Of a stretch of DNA of 5,985 bases, positions 1 to 5,985 are shown piece after piece. The notes beneath the pieces were generated by a model. It made no database searches and had not been told where the DNA came from. It was given only the letters and a program-made list of their open reading frames with translations. Made by a program: the position numbers and the translations under genes. Source of the DNA: Microcaldota archaeon (GTDB lineage Archaea > Micrarchaeota > Micrarchaeia > Micrarchaeales > Micrarchaeaceae); assembly GCA_030039935.1 (NCBI GenBank), contig JASHUQ010000004.1:1-5985 (forward strand), given 5' to 3'. The stretch's first letter is position 1. Every line of letters starts with the position of its first letter.

Positions 1-81
1 GTTACATACTATAAAGTAAGAAGGATAGATCTTCCGGGAAGCAATTACGAATATCATGAAATAGACTGGATGCAACCGTGA
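1..81 (+). CDS. C-terminal end of an unidentified protein (partial, 5' end outside the window)
   Basis: This is the only plus-strand frame open from the first base. It gives 26 residues ending in EYHEIDWMQP and a TGA stop at 79-81. Codon choice (ATA, AGA, AGG, GGA) matches the confirmed genes in the window, and a pyrimidine-rich tract suitable for termination follows directly. The fragment is rich in Tyr and charged residues and holds no motif I recognise, so no function can be given. A minus-strand reading of the same bases, starting at an ATG at 57-55, is also open to the edge. Its codon use is less like the neighbours, but it cannot be excluded from this fragment alone. Confidence 0.5.
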   Translation, partial: VTYYKVRRIDLPGSNYEYHEIDWMQP

Positions 82-84
82 CAG

Positions 85-118
85 TATTTATCTTCTTGCT
101 TTTCTTGTTGTCTTTGCT
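85..118 (+). terminator. Pyrimidine-rich tract, possible archaeal-type terminator of the upstream gene
   Basis: The stretch after the stop at 81 is almost entirely T and C on the plus strand, with several T runs (TTTATCTTCTTGCTTTTC and on). Archaeal RNA polymerase terminates at T-rich tracts without needing a hairpin, so this fits termination of the gene ending at 81. It does not serve the tRNA, which reads the other way and sees an A-rich tract. No hairpin is visible. Confidence 0.35.
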
Positions 119-122
119 GATG

Positions 123-196
<74 letters not shown>

Positions 197-217
197 ACCT
201 AAGGTCTATGTAATTGC

Positions 218-225
218 AATATTAA
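218..225 (-). promoter_or_regulatory. Candidate TATA box of tRNA-Lys
   Basis: On the minus strand the box reads TTAATATT. It is centred about 25-26 nt upstream of the mature tRNA 5' base (196), the usual TATA-to-start spacing in archaea. Transcription would then begin at or within a few bases of G1. A second AT-rich element (minus-strand CTAATAAAAG, about 229-238) would instead give a leader of roughly 12 nt. Confidence 0.45.
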
Positions 226-243
226 GAACCTTTTATTAGTCAA

Positions 244-252
244 ATTTTTAAG
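244..252 (+). promoter_or_regulatory. Candidate TATA box for the membrane-protein gene at 274
   Basis: The AT-rich stretch ATTTTTAAG is centred about 26 nt before the ATG at 274, as expected for an archaeal leaderless transcript. No Shine-Dalgarno sequence precedes the ATG. The match to the TATA consensus is only moderate. Confidence 0.35.
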
Positions 253-273
253 TTTAGTGTGTGATGCGATAGT

Positions 274-921
274 ATGCAAATCGCACAGATCGAAGCATTG
301 GCAGCAACTATTATAGTTACTCTATTCAGCATACTGCTTGCAGTGCTTATGACACAGTCGTATTTTAGGAACAAGAGGAAAAGCAATCTTTTCTGGAGCA
401 TAGGCCTATGGGTATTTGTTGTAAGCGCACTCCTAGAGATAATATTCGCCTTAAACATATATTATCCAATTTTAATGGCTATCTACCTGTTTTCAGTTGT
501 AATACTTGTGCAATTCCTTTCTCTTGGGTCAATACAATTAATCTCTTCAAGAAAAATAATATCCAGTTATACTATATTCACTGCACTAGTTGCGGTTATC
601 GCACTTGCCTCTGTTGCCGTGGGCCCGATTACTGATATTGTTAAAAACTACATAGTGTTTGGGCAGCCCTCGTTGTTCATAGTTATCGCATCATCCCTTG
701 CTACATTTCCAGCGTCAATTGTTCTTATATGGGTGGCCGCAATAGGATACCTACACACAAAATCAAAGAAGATGCTAGGAATAATAGCAGGAGTTTTCAT
801 AATAGCAATAGCTGGCACTCTTTACATAACATACTTCCCATCAGTCCTATACATAGCAGAGCTTTTTGGAGTATTCCTTCTTTTCTACGGGTTCTACAGC
901 CCGGGTCATAAAAAGAGATAG
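274..921 (+). CDS. Seven-helix integral membrane protein of unknown function
   Basis: The product is 215 residues and mostly hydrophobic. Seven membrane segments can be drawn at about residues 8-28, 38-60, 64-90, 96-118, 132-158, 167-187 and 189-208. The loop after helix 1 (FRNKRKSN, 31-38), the loop around 161-166 and the C-terminal tail (GHKKR) are basic. By the positive-inside rule this puts the N terminus outside and the C terminus in the cytoplasm. The layout resembles the 7TM sensor regions found at the front of some archaeal signalling proteins, but no kinase, methyl-accepting or other output domain follows and no retinal-binding Lys motif is evident. I do not recognise a family. The gene is probably leaderless and monocistronic: it diverges from the tRNA and meets the VKOR gene tail to tail with no gap. 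Confidence 0.85.
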   Translation: MQIAQIEALAATIIVTLFSILLAVLMTQSYFRNKRKSNLFWSIGLWVFVVSALLEIIFALNIYYPILMAIYLFSVVILVQFLSLGSIQLISSRKIISSYTIFTALVAVIALASVAVGPITDIVKNYIVFGQPSLFIVIASSLATFPASIVLIWVAAIGYLHTKSKKMLGIIAGVFIIAIAGTLYITYFPSVLYIAELFGVFLLFYGFYSPGHKKR

Positions 922-1317
922 CTACATTTGCTTTTTGTATTTGAAATATACAATAATAGAAAGAATTATCAAAATATCGAGAGCTGTGCAATAAATGCAT
1001 ATCTTTTGCAGCATGTACATGGAAAATGCCGAATAAAGCATTCCCCCAATGCCTATAAGGAACCACAAATCAGCAGCAATTCCTGCTCTATTCTTGTATT
1101 TGGCAACGAGAAAAGCTATCACGAACCATACAAGAGAATATATCGCCAAAGGGATTCCAAATATTATAGAATAATTGCTTGTTATAACATCGGCACAGTT
1201 GATTATATTGCCTTTCTCGCATACAAGCGCTCCGGGATAATAATGGACATATGTTAAGTATATCGACACTATTATTCCCAGAGTAAGCAAAATCCACAAG
1301 GCTTTCTTTAAGTTCAC
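922..1317 (-). CDS. VKOR-family membrane thiol oxidoreductase
   Basis: This 131-residue protein has four predicted helices and the hallmarks of the vitamin K epoxide reductase family. TM1 carries SIYLTYVHY (18-26). The loop cysteines are C33 and C41, with the same seven-residue spacing as human VKOR. The conserved serine follows at S47, then FGIPLAIYS (53-61). The quinone-facing CXXC is CIYC at 107-110. Homologues oxidise partner thioredoxin-like proteins outside the membrane and pass the electrons to a quinone, so driving disulfide formation. No thioredoxin or DsbA domain is fused here and none is encoded nearby, so the partner is elsewhere. The GTG start at 1317 is chosen because AAGGTGA lies four bases upstream; a start at 1380 would overlap the preceding gene by 59 nt. 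It is the last gene of a three-gene operon, 4 nt after the arginase-family gene. Confidence 0.93.
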   Translation of the reverse strand: MNLKKALWILLTLGIIVSIYLTYVHYYPGALVCEKGNIINCADVITSNYSIIFGIPLAIYSLVWFVIAFLVAKYKNRAGIAADLWFLIGIGGMLYSAFSMYMLQKICIYCTALDILIILSIIVYFKYKKQM

Positions 1318-1321
1318 GGCA

Positions 1322-1328
1322 TCACCTT
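1322..1328 (-). promoter_or_regulatory. Shine-Dalgarno site of the VKOR gene overlapping the upstream stop codon
   Basis: The minus strand reads AAGGTGA, four bases before the GTG at 1317-1315. Its last three bases are the TGA stop of the arginase-family gene. It is the only convincing ribosome-binding site in the window. It decides the GTG start and suggests that ribosomes ending on the upstream gene restart here (translational coupling). An ATG at 1322-1320 inside the same string is out of frame. Confidence 0.7.
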
Positions 1329-2182
1329 TTTTCGGAAATGAATTCAAGTATTGTTCTATATGCAAGGTAAGATGTAACATCCTTTCTATCGTATTTAGGG
1401 CACACCTCCATCACATCTAATCCCATGTTTGCATAGCCGGCAAGTCCCCTTATAAAATACAAAAGCTCATCTGAGGAAATGCCTCCTACAACCGGCGTTG
1501 TTACTCCAGGAGCAAAAGCCGGATCGACAACATCCAGGTCAACAGATATGTAAACATTGCTTGACACAGTTTTCTTTATCACATCAACTACCTTCTTGGC
1601 ACCAAGCCCGACAACATCTGTTGCTGTTATTACCTTTATACCGGATTTTCTTATATCATCTATCTCTTCATCCTCTATCGCTCTCACACCAACGATGACG
1701 CTGGACTTGATGTCAACATTCTTGAGCATTGATATGTCGCAGACAACAGAGCCAAAGTAGTTCCTTCTGGAGCAAATAAAATCAGGATGTGCGTCAAAAT
1801 AAACAAAGCTAAACCTTTTCTTTGTGCTAATGCTTGATATTGTTTTGTATGTTATCGAATGATCGCCACCAATAACAATTGGCAACTTCCCGTTTTTGCA
1901 TATTTTGTTTATTGCTGTTTTTAGCCCATCTTTCCTTACATTCCCATAGTCGAATACCTTCGCATTCAGCTTGCTCAATTCTGGCTCAAAAATCGACTTT
2001 TTGCCGTTGCGCACAACCTCTCCAAGCTCATTACTGTTCGCCACTCTTCTTATAGCATCTGGGGCTTTGTCAGATCCATTTCTATAGCTGCTTCCGCTGT
2101 CATCTGGGACCCCTATAACCACAAACCTTGCATTTTTGAAGTCTGAATTGCTTATGGGAAGCTTCGCTCTTTTGATTGGCAC
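1322..2182 (-). CDS. Arginase/agmatinase-family (ureohydrolase-fold) protein, possibly atypical substrate
   Basis: This 286-residue protein has the full binuclear-manganese signature of the ureohydrolase superfamily. GGDHS at 105-109 gives H108, DAHPD at 130-134 gives D130, H132 and D134, and SVDLDVVDP at 213-221 gives D215 and D217. The late acidic motif EVCP starts at E259. These match the six metal ligands and the guanidinium-side Glu of arginases and agmatinases. The loop after DAHPD is unusual: where agmatinases and arginases carry a catalytic His followed by Gly, this protein reads NYFGSVVCD (141-149), with Phe143 before the Gly. The agmatinase activity expected in archaeal polyamine synthesis (agmatine to putrescine and urea) is therefore uncertain, and another guanidino or amide substrate is possible. 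The start is GTG at 2182 with no Shine-Dalgarno site; the next upstream gene ends 18 nt away. It is the middle gene of the operon. Confidence 0.9.
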   Translation of the reverse strand: MPIKRAKLPISNSDFKNARFVVIGVPDDSGSSYRNGSDKAPDAIRRVANSNELGEVVRNGKKSIFEPELSKLNAKVFDYGNVRKDGLKTAINKICKNGKLPIVIGGDHSITYKTISSISTKKRFSFVYFDAHPDFICSRRNYFGSVVCDISMLKNVDIKSSVIVGVRAIEDEEIDDIRKSGIKVITATDVVGLGAKKVVDVIKKTVSSNVYISVDLDVVDPAFAPGVTTPVVGGISSDELLYFIRGLAGYANMGLDVMEVCPKYDRKDVTSYLAYRTILEFISEKR

Positions 2183-2200
2183 AAATTAGTAAATGCAATG

Positions 2201-3253
2201 CTAATATAAAACCCTTATTTCTTCATGCCTGAACTTTATCGGGGCAACACCAACAACAGGTATCCGGTTGCCGCATTTGCACCTCATGTTCTTGTCAAGA
2301 AACCAATTTACTATGTAATGGCCTTTTCTTTCTATTGCGATTGACTTGCACGATGGGCAAAACGTGCTCTCGTAAGGATTTCCAGGAACGTTTCCTATAT
2401 AAACATAGTTGAGCCCGTTGCGCTTTGCAATGTCATAATGTTCCTTCAATGTTTTGTAGTCTGTAACTGGATAATCGAGCATTTTGTAGTCAGGATGAAA
2501 CTGGGTGAATTGTATTGGTGTATCGGCACCAACTTTTTCACAAATCCACCTTGTTAGCTCATCACAAGCATCCAATGAGTCGCCAGCGCGAGGTATTACA
2601 AGATCAGTAATCTCCACATGTATTCCAGTTCTTTTTAGCTCAAGTATAGCCTCTTTTATTGGCTCACTTGACACAATTGTCTCGAACTTGTTAGCGAATT
2701 TCTGCTCTCCGCTGCCCTTGAAGTTTACTACAACAGCATCTATCATCCCGTTCACCCTTTCTATCGCCTCTTTTGTCATATACCCATTTGATACCATTAA
2801 TGTGCGCAATCCTTTTTTATGTGCGATCTCAGCAACATCGAGCACATACTCCATGAATATCGTTGGTTCATTGTATGTAAAAGCTATGCATTCTGTCATG
2901 TTTTCCACAGCGAGATCCACAATTCTTTCTGGGTCAATGTCAATTCCGGTTATCTCCCTATCTTTAGATATGCTATGGTTTTGGCAGAACAGGCATCCCC
3001 AGTTGCAGCTCGAAGTCCCTATCCCAAAAACATAGCTTCCAGGCATGAAATGGATGAACGGTTTCTTTTCTATAGGATCTATCTGCATAGCTGCAATAGT
3101 TCCATAGTTTATAAGCTTCAGTTTCCCGTTTTCGTTCTTTCTTACAAAGCAAAAACCATGAGAATTTTCTGGTATTTTGCACCTCCTTGCGCATGCTACG
3201 CACTCAACTCTTTTGTCTTTCATCGGATTCCAAAGTATTGCGTCCTTTATCAT
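2201..3253 (-). CDS. AmmeMemoRadiSam-system radical SAM enzyme
   Basis: This 350-residue protein follows the AmmeMemoRadiSam radical SAM family closely. An N-terminal cysteine-rich segment (C18, C21, C25, C35) is followed by the family stretch DPIEKKPFIHFMPGS (59-73). The radical SAM cluster is CNWGCLFC, with C83, C87 and C90 in the CxxxCxxC arrangement that binds the 4Fe-4S cluster and SAM. FTYNEPT (125-131) and the VVVNFKG strand (174-180) belong to the TIM-barrel core. A C-terminal CxxC plus CxC pair (C299, C302, C325, C327) probably binds a metal. The family often occurs with AMMECR1 and Memo-domain proteins. Its substrate is not settled as far as I know, and neither partner is in this window. 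It is the first gene of the minus-strand operon, apparently leaderless: its ATG lies 26 nt below a TATA box and has no Shine-Dalgarno site. It resembles pyruvate formate-lyase activases, but the flanking cysteine modules argue against that. Confidence 0.93.
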   Translation of the reverse strand: MIKDAILWNPMKDKRVECVACARRCKIPENSHGFCFVRKNENGKLKLINYGTIAAMQIDPIEKKPFIHFMPGSYVFGIGTSSCNWGCLFCQNHSISKDREITGIDIDPERIVDLAVENMTECIAFTYNEPTIFMEYVLDVAEIAHKKGLRTLMVSNGYMTKEAIERVNGMIDAVVVNFKGSGEQKFANKFETIVSSEPIKEAILELKRTGIHVEITDLVIPRAGDSLDACDELTRWICEKVGADTPIQFTQFHPDYKMLDYPVTDYKTLKEHYDIAKRNGLNYVYIGNVPGNPYESTFCPSCKSIAIERKGHYIVNWFLDKNMRCKCGNRIPVVGVAPIKFRHEEIRVLY

Positions 3254-3275
3254 GCAGCAGTATTTACCGTTTTAC

Positions 3276-3283
3276 ATATTTAA
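3276..3283 (-). promoter_or_regulatory. TATA box of the radical SAM-arginase-VKOR operon
   Basis: On the minus strand the box reads TTAAATAT. Its centre is about 26 nt from the A of the ATG at 3253, so transcription should begin at or next to the start codon and give a leaderless message. No other promoter-like box is evident in the 18-nt and 4-nt gaps inside the operon. Confidence 0.6.
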
Positions 3284-3313
3284 CAATTCTGCTGCGAATT
3301 TTTACCTAAATTT

Positions 3314-3329
3314 AGCGTTTAAATACGCT
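3314..3329 (+). promoter_or_regulatory. Candidate upstream TATA box of gyrB framed by an inverted repeat
   Basis: The sequence AGCGT-TTAAAT-ACGCT places a good archaeal TATA element (TTTAAATA, 3318-3325) inside 5-bp complementary arms. A start about 26 nt downstream (near 3347) would give a leader of roughly 70 nt before the gyrB ATG. The arms could be a regulator site that overlaps TBP binding, or chance. Confidence 0.4.
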
Positions 3330-3340
3330 TACCGAAAGTG

Positions 3341-3349
3341 CTTTAAATC
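3341..3349 (+). promoter_or_regulatory. Second candidate TATA box of gyrB
   Basis: CTTTAAATC matches the archaeal TATA core and follows a purine-rich stretch (ACCGAAAGTG) that could act as the BRE. It predicts a start near 3371 and a leader of about 47 nt. I cannot choose between this box and the one at 3318-3325; both may be used. Confidence 0.4.
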
Positions 3350-3387
3350 TAGAAAACCCAATAATTATGGGATAAATAATAGGCGAC

Positions 3388-3402
3388 TTTTCCGTCGGAA
3401 AA
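3388..3402. promoter_or_regulatory. Perfect 15-bp palindrome in the gyrB leader, candidate operator
   Basis: TTTTCCG-T-CGGAAAA has 7-bp arms around a single central base and ends 15 nt before the gyrB ATG, downstream of both candidate TATA boxes. The near-zero spacer favours a dimeric DNA-binding protein over an RNA hairpin, although TTTTCC/GGAAAA with a three-base loop could form. A competing stem (CGAC 3384-3387 with GTCG 3394-3397) overlaps it. Confidence 0.45.
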
Positions 3403-3417
3403 TTGGTTGGTTTTAGC

Positions 3418-5328
3418 ATGGATGATAGCGATTATAGTGCAAAGGACATAATGGTTCTTTCTGGCCCTCAAGGTGTAAGAAAACGCCCAGCAATGTACAT
3501 AGGGTCAACCGGCAGCCCTGGCTTCTTGCACCTACTTTACGAAGTAATTGACAACGCCATTGACGAGGCAATAGCGGGTTACGCAAAGATAATCACTGTA
3601 AGGTTGACAAGAGAAGATGGAATAGATGTAGGAGAGGTGAGTGATGACGGCAGGGGGATTCCTGTTGATGTGATACCAAAAGTTGGCAGGCCCGCCTTGG
3701 AGGTTATAATGACCTCTCTGCACTCCGGCGCAAAGTTCGAAAATAAGGCATACAAGGTTTCTGGAGGCCTTCACGGCGTAGGGCTGACAGTTGTCAACTC
3801 TTTATCAGAATATGTTGAGGTAACTGTTAAGAAAGATGGAAGCCTGTATAGGCAGAGGTTTAGCCGCGGCACAGCAACATCTATGCTAGAAAACCTTGGC
3901 AAGGCTCCAGATGGAGAATCGGGCACAACAATAAGGTTCAAGCCAGACAAAGAAATATTCTCCGCTAAAAGCTTTGATACAACGGAGCTCATAGAGAGAC
4001 TCCGAGATCTTGCATATCTGAACCCAGGAATAACAATAAAGTACATTGATGAAAGAGAGGAGCCTGCAAAAACGCACGAATACTTCTCTAAGAATGGGCT
4101 TTATGACTTCCTTGCACATCTTAGGGGATCAAAAAAAGAGATCACAAAACCAATATTCATAACAAAACAATCTGATACGCTGAAGCTTGAATTGATAATG
4201 CAGTATGTTGAATCTTATAACGAGGAGCTGCTTTCTTTCGTAAACAAAATAAAGACACCAGAAGGGGGAACGCACGTTACCGGGTTCCACTCAGCACTTA
4301 CAAGGGCGGTTGCAAATTACAATACAAAGAACAACGGAAAGAAAAAGGGAATTTCTCTTGAAGGAGAGGACACCAGAGAAGGCCTGGTTACAATAATAGC
4401 AATACTCATGCAAAATCCGGAGTTTGAAGGGCAGACAAAAGAGAAGCTCGGAAATACGTCGATCAAAGCGTTTGTCGAAAACAACTTCTATTCTGAATTT
4501 TCAAGATATCTAGAAGAAAACCCAACAGAGGCAAGCAAGATACTCGAAAAGGTGTACACCGCTGCAGAGGCGCGAGAATCTGCAAGAAAAGCAAGGGAAC
4601 TCGCAAGAAAGAAGGGATTGTTCGAGGGGGCGGTTCTCCCCGGAAAACTTGCAGACTGCACAGAATCTGACCCTGAGAAATGCGAGATATTCATAGTTGA
4701 AGGGGAAAGCGCAGCAGGCTCTAGCAAACAGGCAAGGGACAGGTTCTTTCAGGCGATACTCCCATTAAGGGGGAAAATACTCAATATAGAAAAGGCAACG
4801 GAAGAGAAAATATTCGGCAACGCAACTCTACACACAATGGTTACCGCGTTCGGCACCGGAATAAGGGAAACATTCAGCGCAGATGCAGTAAGATACAAGA
4901 AAATAATACTGCTTACAGATGCGGACGTTGACGGCAGCCACATCAGGACTCTTCTCCTCACATTTTTCTACAGGTTTATGAGGCCCCTTATAGACAAAGG
5001 CTACATATACATAGGGCAGCCCCCACTTTACAAGATAGCAAAAGGAAGAGATATCAAATACGCATATTCAGACAACGAGCTCAACGAAATAATGAAGGGA
5101 TATGATGGAAAGGCCGCGGTGCAAAGATACAAAGGGCTTGGGGAAATGAACCCCGAGCAATTGTGGGAAACAACAATGGACCCAAAGAGGAGGGTGCTAA
5201 AGAGGATAACTGTGGGAGATGCAGAGCTTGCAAACACGATGTTCACAATACTGATGGGCCTGGATGTCGAACAGAGAAGGCATTTCCTTGAAGAGCACTC
5301 CAGCGAAGTAAAATTCCTTGATATATGA
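3418..5328 (+). CDS. gyrB: DNA gyrase subunit B
   Basis: This 636-residue protein is the ATPase and TOPRIM subunit of DNA gyrase, near the length of Gram-positive GyrB and without the large insertion of E. coli GyrB. The GHKL ATPase domain has E42 and N46 in [11 protein letters not shown] (same numbers as E. coli), DDGRGIP (76-82), GGLHGVG (116-122) and GTT (169-171). The transducer carries the QTK loop (339-341) that contacts ATP. The TOPRIM metal site is EGESAAG (E428) plus DADVDG (D501, D503, D505). [14 protein letters not shown] (570-583) is the gyrase C-terminal signature. The ATG at 3418 is preferred because it gives the usual short N terminus; an in-frame TTG at 3403 would add five residues. 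There is no Shine-Dalgarno site. gyrA follows after 4 nt. Archaeal gyrases are thought to be bacterial acquisitions. The position of E. coli Arg136, which binds coumarins, appears to be Lys139. Confidence 0.98.
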   Translation: MDDSDYSAKDIMVLSGPQGVRKRPAMYIGSTGSPGFLHLLYEVIDNAIDEAIAGYAKIITVRLTREDGIDVGEVSDDGRGIPVDVIPKVGRPALEVIMTSLHSGAKFENKAYKVSGGLHGVGLTVVNSLSEYVEVTVKKDGSLYRQRFSRGTATSMLENLGKAPDGESGTTIRFKPDKEIFSAKSFDTTELIERLRDLAYLNPGITIKYIDEREEPAKTHEYFSKNGLYDFLAHLRGSKKEITKPIFITKQSDTLKLELIMQYVESYNEELLSFVNKIKTPEGGTHVTGFHSALTRAVANYNTKNNGKKKGISLEGEDTREGLVTIIAILMQNPEFEGQTKEKLGNTSIKAFVENNFYSEFSRYLEENPTEASKILEKVYTAAEARESARKARELARKKGLFEGAVLPGKLADCTESDPEKCEIFIVEGESAAGSSKQARDRFFQAILPLRGKILNIEKATEEKIFGNATLHTMVTAFGTGIRETFSADAVRYKKIILLTDADVDGSHIRTLLLTFFYRFMRPLIDKGYIYIGQPPLYKIAKGRDIKYAYSDNELNEIMKGYDGKAAVQRYKGLGEMNPEQLWETTMDPKRRVLKRITVGDAELANTMFTILMGLDVEQRRHFLEEHSSEVKFLDI

Positions 5329-5332
5329 TAAA

Positions 5333-5985
5333 ATGGCCGAGCAACAAACAGACACGCTTATTGAGAAAGAGATACAGTCAAGCTACATAGACTATGCTAT
5401 GAGCGTGATCATAGGAAGGGCGCTGCCAGAGGCAAGAGACGGGCTAAAGCCAGCGCAAAGAAGAATACTGTGGTCAATGTACAAGCTTGGAAACTTTCAC
5501 GACCAACCAACAAAGAAGAGCGCAAGAATTGTTGGAGACTGCATAGGAAAGTATCATCCACATGGAGATATAGCAGCTTACGATACCCTTGTAAGAATGG
5601 CGCAGGATTTTTCAATGAACCACACATTGGTACAAGGGCAAGGCAATATGGGTTCAATTGATGGAGATCCACCGGCTGCGCAGAGGTACACAGAGGTAAA
5701 GCTGCAAAAGCTAGCTGAGGAGATGCTTTCTGATATAGACAAGAACCCTGTTAGATTTGTCCCAAATTTCGACAATACAGAGGAAGAGCCAACAATACTC
5801 CCGGCAAAGGTTCCAAACCTTCTAATAAATGGGGCGGCAGGCATAGCTGTGGGTGTTGCAACAAATGTGATGCAGCATAATCTAAGGGAAGTCTGCGATG
5901 CGATAGCAGCTTATGTAGATAACCATGAAATAACATCACAGGAGCTTCTCAACTATATACAAGGGCCAGATTTCCCGACTGGCGG
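5333..5985 (+). CDS. gyrA: DNA gyrase subunit A, N-terminal part (cut by the window end)
   Basis: The first 217 codons are present. The frame is still open at the right edge, inside the conserved QGPDFPTG stretch (210-217). GyrA forms the breakage-reunion core of gyrase with GyrB. Visible family features are the N-terminal arm followed by [20 protein letters not shown] (21-40), the helix-turn-helix segment [13 protein letters not shown] (72-84), [12 protein letters not shown] (101-112) and the catalytic tyrosine Y119 in AAQRYTE, preceded by R118. Positions run three behind E. coli (Y122). Two substitutions stand out: Ile80 at the E. coli Ser83 quinolone-contact position, and Gln117 where E. 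coli has Met120; Asp84 (E. coli Asp87) is kept. The ATG lies 4 nt after the gyrB stop with no Shine-Dalgarno site, so the two genes should share a transcript. The C-terminal DNA-wrapping domain that separates gyrase from topoisomerase IV is outside the window; gyrase is inferred from the GyrB partner. Confidence 0.97.
   Translation, partial: MAEQQTDTLIEKEIQSSYIDYAMSVIIGRALPEARDGLKPAQRRILWSMYKLGNFHDQPTKKSARIVGDCIGKYHPHGDIAAYDTLVRMAQDFSMNHTLVQGQGNMGSIDGDPPAAQRYTEVKLQKLAEEMLSDIDKNPVRFVPNFDNTEEEPTILPAKVPNLLINGAAGIAVGVATNVMQHNLREVCDAIAAYVDNHEITSQELLNYIQGPDFPTG

Noticed and set aside
1..57. Minus-strand frame from an ATG at 57-55 with a TATA-like GATAAATAC upstream (about 84-92)
   Set aside because: It is open to the edge and has plausible promoter spacing, but its codons (CGG, TCC, TCT) differ from the neighbours and the plus-strand reading is followed by a T-rich terminator-like tract; kept only as an alternative.
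928..1257. Plus-strand open frame of 109 codons opposite the VKOR gene
   Set aside because: It is antisense to a well-supported VKOR sequence, and its translation shows no recognisable motif.
1318..1380. Longer N terminus for the VKOR gene starting at 1380
   Set aside because: It would overlap the arginase-family gene by 59 nt and adds 21 residues with no family similarity; the Shine-Dalgarno site supports the GTG at 1317.
2505..3035. Plus-strand open frame of 176 codons
   Set aside because: It lies antisense to the radical SAM gene, whose cysteine motifs are unmistakable; its product is low-complexity Ser/Ile-rich with no domain.
3306..3315. Ten-base palindrome CTAAATTTAG
   Set aside because: AT-rich and short, so expected by chance in this composition; it may simply be part of the promoter's AT-rich DNA.
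3403..3417. TTG at 3403 as the gyrB start
   Set aside because: It adds MVGFS ahead of a normal GyrB N terminus, has no ribosome-binding site, and E42/N46 number exactly as in E. coli from the ATG at 3418.
5578..5844. Minus-strand open frame opposite gyrA
   Set aside because: It is a shadow of the strongly conserved GyrA catalytic region, with no domain of its own.

Overview
The window looks like an archaeal chromosome segment with compact gene spacing, and every gene in it appears intact except the two cut by the window edges. The archaeal reading rests on four things. TATA-like boxes lie about 26 nt upstream of start codons with little or no leader. Shine-Dalgarno sequences are mostly absent. 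The radical SAM gene is of the AmmeMemoRadiSam type common in archaea. Codon choice is strongly ATA/AGA/AGG-biased. The set would fit a gyrase-bearing lineage such as Thermoplasmata or an ARMAN/Micrarchaeota-like DPANN archaeon, but the lineage is an inference and is not read from a marker gene.

Layout, left to right. The last 26 codons of an unidentified plus-strand gene (1-81) are followed by a pyrimidine-rich tract. A tRNA-Lys(CUU) gene lies on the minus strand (123-196). It diverges from a plus-strand gene for a seven-helix membrane protein of unknown function (274-921). That gene ends base-to-base against a three-gene minus-strand operon, read from 3253 down to 922: an AmmeMemoRadiSam-type radical SAM enzyme, an arginase/agmatinase-family protein and a VKOR-family thiol oxidoreductase, with gaps of 18 and 4 nt. 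A 164-nt divergent intergenic region separates this operon from gyrB-gyrA on the plus strand (3418 to the right edge; gyrA is cut off at the window end).

How the genes work together. GyrB and GyrA form the A2B2 gyrase that introduces negative supercoils. Their co-transcription is evident from the 4-nt gap. The minus-strand operon mixes a radical SAM enzyme of uncertain substrate, a ureohydrolase-fold enzyme whose usual catalytic His is not visible, and a membrane disulfide-generating enzyme. No known pathway unites these three, so the grouping is worth comparing across genomes.

The most interesting non-coding signals are a perfect 15-bp palindrome in the gyrB leader and a tRNA promoter whose spacing suggests transcription may start at or near the mature 5' end. 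No mobile element, CRISPR array or clearly new defence-type system is visible. No stretch over 300 bases lacks a gene.
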